Origin: an uncultured Rhodopila sp.
Lineage (GTDB): Bacteria > Pseudomonadota > Alphaproteobacteria > Acetobacterales > Acetobacteraceae
NCBI RefSeq assembly: GCF_903915725.1
Contig: NZ_CAIWTY010000031.1
Location: 1 to 44,117 of the forward strand
Reading direction: 5' to 3'
Length of the DNA stretch: 44,117 nucleotides
This document shows positions 42,128-44,117 of this stretch, piece by piece (position 1 is the first letter of the stretch; each line of letters starts with the position of its first letter). The notes below the pieces were generated by a model. The model was not told where the DNA came from. It saw nothing but the letters and a program-made list of their open reading frames with translations, and did no database searches. Position numbers and translations under genes: made by a program.

Positions 42128-42877
42128 ATGCGGAATTCATTCGTGCTGCACGCCGATGAGCGCGGCTACAACAAGATCCTGTCCACCGGCGCCACGGCGT
42201 CCTATGTCGGCGGCCATCCCGACGCCTTTATTACACGCTTCTCCAGCTTCAACTTCGGCGAGTATCAGGACGGACGGAAGGGGTTCGGCCGCATTCGGGT
42301 GTTCGGCGACGAAGCCTTCTATCATCCGGGATGCAGCTACAGCATGCATCCGCACCACAATTTCATTATTTGCGCCTTCGTGCTGGAGGGCAGGCTTACG
42401 CATATCAACACCCTGGGCGGCCTCGAGGAGCTGGGCCCGGGCGATTATTATGCATTTTCGGCGGGTTCCGGTGGACTGCACGAAGAACTCAATCGGTCTG
42501 CGGAACCGATGCGCGCGATCTATCTGTGGCTGCTGCCGGATCAGCTTTACTTGCCGCCATCCTACACGCGTGGCCATTTCGATGCCGCGGCAGGGACGAA
42601 CCGGATCACCCCGCTGATCGGCAATGATGCCGGACCGGTCAAGATATCGCAGGACGCCCGGGTCTCGCGGCTCGTGGCGGATGGGCCGGGCACGTTCCGC
42701 TACCGGCCACGCTCGGCGGGGCATGGCGTCTATGCCTTCGCCATCGATGGCACGCTGCACTGCGAGGGCGTCACTCTGAAGCGGCGCGACAGCACGGGCA
42801 TCTGGGGCGCCGAGGAGATCGTCTACGAAACCGGACGCGGCGACACTGATGTTTTATTGGTCGAAACGATCATGTGA
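42128..42877 (+). CDS. Pirin family bicupin protein
   Basis: A 249-aa pirin-type bicupin. The metal site pattern is visible in SMHPHHNFIICAFVLEG and SGGLHEELNRS, with GRLTHINTLG and LGPGDYYAFSAG between. Pirins bind Fe or Zn; some act as quercetin 2,3-dioxygenases, others as regulators. It starts 27 nt after the rubredoxin gene, with AGGAG before the ATG. The C-terminal cupin lacks obvious metal ligands, as in other pirins. Confidence 0.85.
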   Translation: MRNSFVLHADERGYNKILSTGATASYVGGHPDAFITRFSSFNFGEYQDGRKGFGRIRVFGDEAFYHPGCSYSMHPHHNFIICAFVLEGRLTHINTLGGLEELGPGDYYAFSAGSGGLHEELNRSAEPMRAIYLWLLPDQLYLPPSYTRGHFDAAAGTNRITPLIGNDAGPVKISQDARVSRLVADGPGTFRYRPRSAGHGVYAFAIDGTLHCEGVTLKRRDSTGIWGAEEIVYETGRGDTDVLLVETIM

Positions 42878-42903
42878 TCCCATTCCGCAAGGAGAGCAAT
42901 AAA

Positions 42904-43476
42904 ATGCCGATCATGCAGGTTTATCATGTCGAGGACGCGCTCGACACCGCGACGAAAGAGCAGCTCGCGCAGCGCCTGACCGATGTTCTGATCGCCATGG
43001 AGGGCGGAGCCGACACAACCGGTGGCCGCGCCTTTGCCTGGGTCCTGTTCACGCCGATAAAATCCGGCGACTGGTTCATCGGCGGGCGGCGCGACGAGCA
43101 GTTTGTCCATCCTCCGGGACGCTTCCTGGTTCATGTCGCCATCCCCGAAGGCTACATGAACGCCCAATACAAAAGTGAAGTGCACGCCAAGGTCAATGCT
43201 GCGATCGTTGCTGTCGCAGGAGGTCACGAAGCGCCGAACGCCGGCGGCAGCATTCTCGTCGTCATCGATGAGGTGACGGAAGGCAATTGGGGCGCGGCGG
43301 GCCGGACAATCAGCCTGACTGCGATCGCCGAAACTGTCGGCTTGCCGAAAGGCGGTGATCGGTTCGAATGGATCCAGTCCTATTTCGCCGCCAAGCGGCG
43401 GCAGGTCGAAGCGTTCGGCTATCCGGCCGATATCGGAGGCCTGACGCCACCGTCTGCTGCAAACATCGCTGCGTAA
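42904..43476 (+). CDS. Tautomerase superfamily protein
   Basis: A 190-aa protein starting MPIMQVYH, with the Pro-1 that serves as catalytic base after Met removal in 4-oxalocrotonate-tautomerase/MIF-type enzymes. Two consecutive beta-alpha-beta units (TKEQLAQRLTDVLIAMEG and MNAQYKSEVHAKVNAAIVAV) fit a fused dimer-type tautomerase. AAGGAG precedes the ATG at 42904, which makes the longer upstream start unlikely. It is third in the operon; the substrate is unknown. Confidence 0.85.
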   Translation: MPIMQVYHVEDALDTATKEQLAQRLTDVLIAMEGGADTTGGRAFAWVLFTPIKSGDWFIGGRRDEQFVHPPGRFLVHVAIPEGYMNAQYKSEVHAKVNAAIVAVAGGHEAPNAGGSILVVIDEVTEGNWGAAGRTISLTAIAETVGLPKGGDRFEWIQSYFAAKRRQVEAFGYPADIGGLTPPSAANIAA

Positions 43477-43560
43477 ACAAAGGAGTCCGCCAATGCCGTT
43501 CACCGTCCTGCACTCCACCCATCGGAAACGCCAATCCCGGTTCCGGCGACTGGCCTGACG

Positions 43561-43968
43561 TTGTTCGTGCGCGTCCCGCCCGACACCACCGGCGGCGTTC
43601 TCACATCGATCGAAACAATCAACCAACCCGGATTCGGACCGCCGCTGCACCGGCATCGCGAGACGGAGGTCTTCTACGTGCTGGAAGGCCGCTACCTGTT
43701 CGAAGTCAACGGCAGCCGGTTCGTTGCGAACCAGGGTGATGTCGTCACCGCCCCCGGTGGGGTGGCCCATACCTTCGTCAATATCACCGGCAAACCGGCC
43801 CGCCAGTTCATCCAGATCCTTCCCGGGCTGGATGCGACGGCTTTCTTCCAGGGCCTGGGCGAGGTGATGCACGATGGCAAGCTGGATCAGGCAGCACTCA
43901 ATCGCTTCGGTGAGCGCTGGCATGTCGAGTTCCTCGGCCCGCCGCTGAAAGCCGACACGGCCATCTGA
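43561..43968 (+). CDS. Cupin-domain protein, 5' end frameshifted
   Basis: A 135-aa small cupin: GFGPPLHRHRETEVFYVLEG (motif 1) and GDVVTAPGGVAHTFVN (motif 2), a single-domain metal-binding barrel. The coding frame extends upstream to about 43510 (with ETPIPVPATGLTLFVRV), but that frame has no start. A strong AAGGAG and ATG at 43493 open a neighbouring frame that stops at 43558. A single missing base between 43514 and 43520 would restore one continuous gene of about 158 codons. The TTG at 43561 used here may be only a fallback. Last gene of the operon. Confidence 0.72.
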   Translation: MFVRVPPDTTGGVLTSIETINQPGFGPPLHRHRETEVFYVLEGRYLFEVNGSRFVANQGDVVTAPGGVAHTFVNITGKPARQFIQILPGLDATAFFQGLGEVMHDGKLDQAALNRFGERWHVEFLGPPLKADTAI

Positions 43969-44020
43969 TCCGGCTTAGGGGGCGCCCAAGAATAAGCGAA
44001 TCGGGTGGCTGACTTTGGTC

Positions 44021-44099
44021 CGTCATGGCCCGGCTTGTCCGGGCCACCTATCGCGGCGGGCTGCTGGTATAGGTGGCCCGGACAAGCCGGGCCATGACG
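44021..44099. repeat. Palindromic three-arm repeat, copy C
   Basis: A 79-nt palindrome bounded by CGTCATGG and CCATGACG. Hairpins GGCCCGG/CCGGGCC occur twice, and a central stem CCACCTAT/ATAGGTGG joins them. GGGAGAG follows, as after copy B. It closes the window downstream of the cupin gene. Confidence 0.7.
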
Positions 44100-44117
44100 G
44101 GGAGAGAAGGACGCTCG

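Noticed and set aside
1..44117. tRNA, rRNA, CRISPR array, integrase or prophage genes
   Set aside because: None seen on reading both strands; no regularly spaced direct repeats or phage structural proteins.

Overview
This is a high-GC window with the gene order and protein families of an alphaproteobacterium, most likely a Rhodospirillales/Acetobacteraceae-type genome. The basis is the rimP-nusA-ylxR(+L7Ae)-infB-rbfA operon, the frequent GTG/TTG starts, and a set of three palindromic intergenic repeats. Species-level assignment is not possible from the window alone. No rRNA, tRNA, CRISPR array, integrase or intact insertion sequence was seen.

Layout. 0-2.6 kb: a PIN/Phd toxin-antitoxin pair, a doubtful ORF, and two small hypothetical genes (one DUF5872-like). 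2.6-10 kb: mostly housekeeping and metabolic singletons: nitronate monooxygenase, Nudix hydrolase, an exported protein interrupted by an in-frame amber codon, an orphan amino-acid-type solute-binding protein, a BioF2/CelD-like acyltransferase, an RlmB-type rRNA methyltransferase with an RG-rich tail, and an acyltransferase-3 membrane protein. 10.3-11.9 kb: an orphan 526-aa protein with a helical N-half and beta-rich C-half. 12-18 kb: the translation/transcription operon, preceded by a terminator-like hairpin. 18-19.6 kb: a Phd/VapC pair and a fused OHCU decarboxylase-HIU hydrolase (allantoin synthase). 19.6-23.2 kb: a three-gene polysaccharide/glycosylation operon on the minus strand. 23.4-30.5 kb: accessory DNA with three more PIN-type modules (one frameshifted) and a two-gene unit. 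That unit encodes a DNA-binding-like protein translationally coupled to a tandem FGE/SUMF1-fold protein whose two C-terminal segments look like the variable regions of diversity-generating retroelement targets.

30.6-37.6 kb holds a divergent four-gene block: a membrane-anchored non-canonical Hsp70 with a multi-pass partner on the minus strand, and two coupled large dynamin/Era-like GTPases on the plus strand. It is immediately followed by 0.9 kb without conventional genes. That gap contains two diverged copies of a tiny ORF unit encoding a 14-residue alternating hydrophobic/cationic peptide. In both copies the ORF has a Shine-Dalgarno sequence, mostly synonymous differences and flanking hairpins, one of which covaries. 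These two blocks are the best candidates for undescribed biology.

38.5-44 kb: a class-3 lipase, an amidase, a GntR/FCD regulator divergent from a rubredoxin-pirin-tautomerase-cupin operon, and a terminal palindromic repeat. Three genes carry apparent single-base disruptions (amber at 4426, frameshift at 30234-30237, frameshift in 43493-43560). They may be real decay or residual assembly error.
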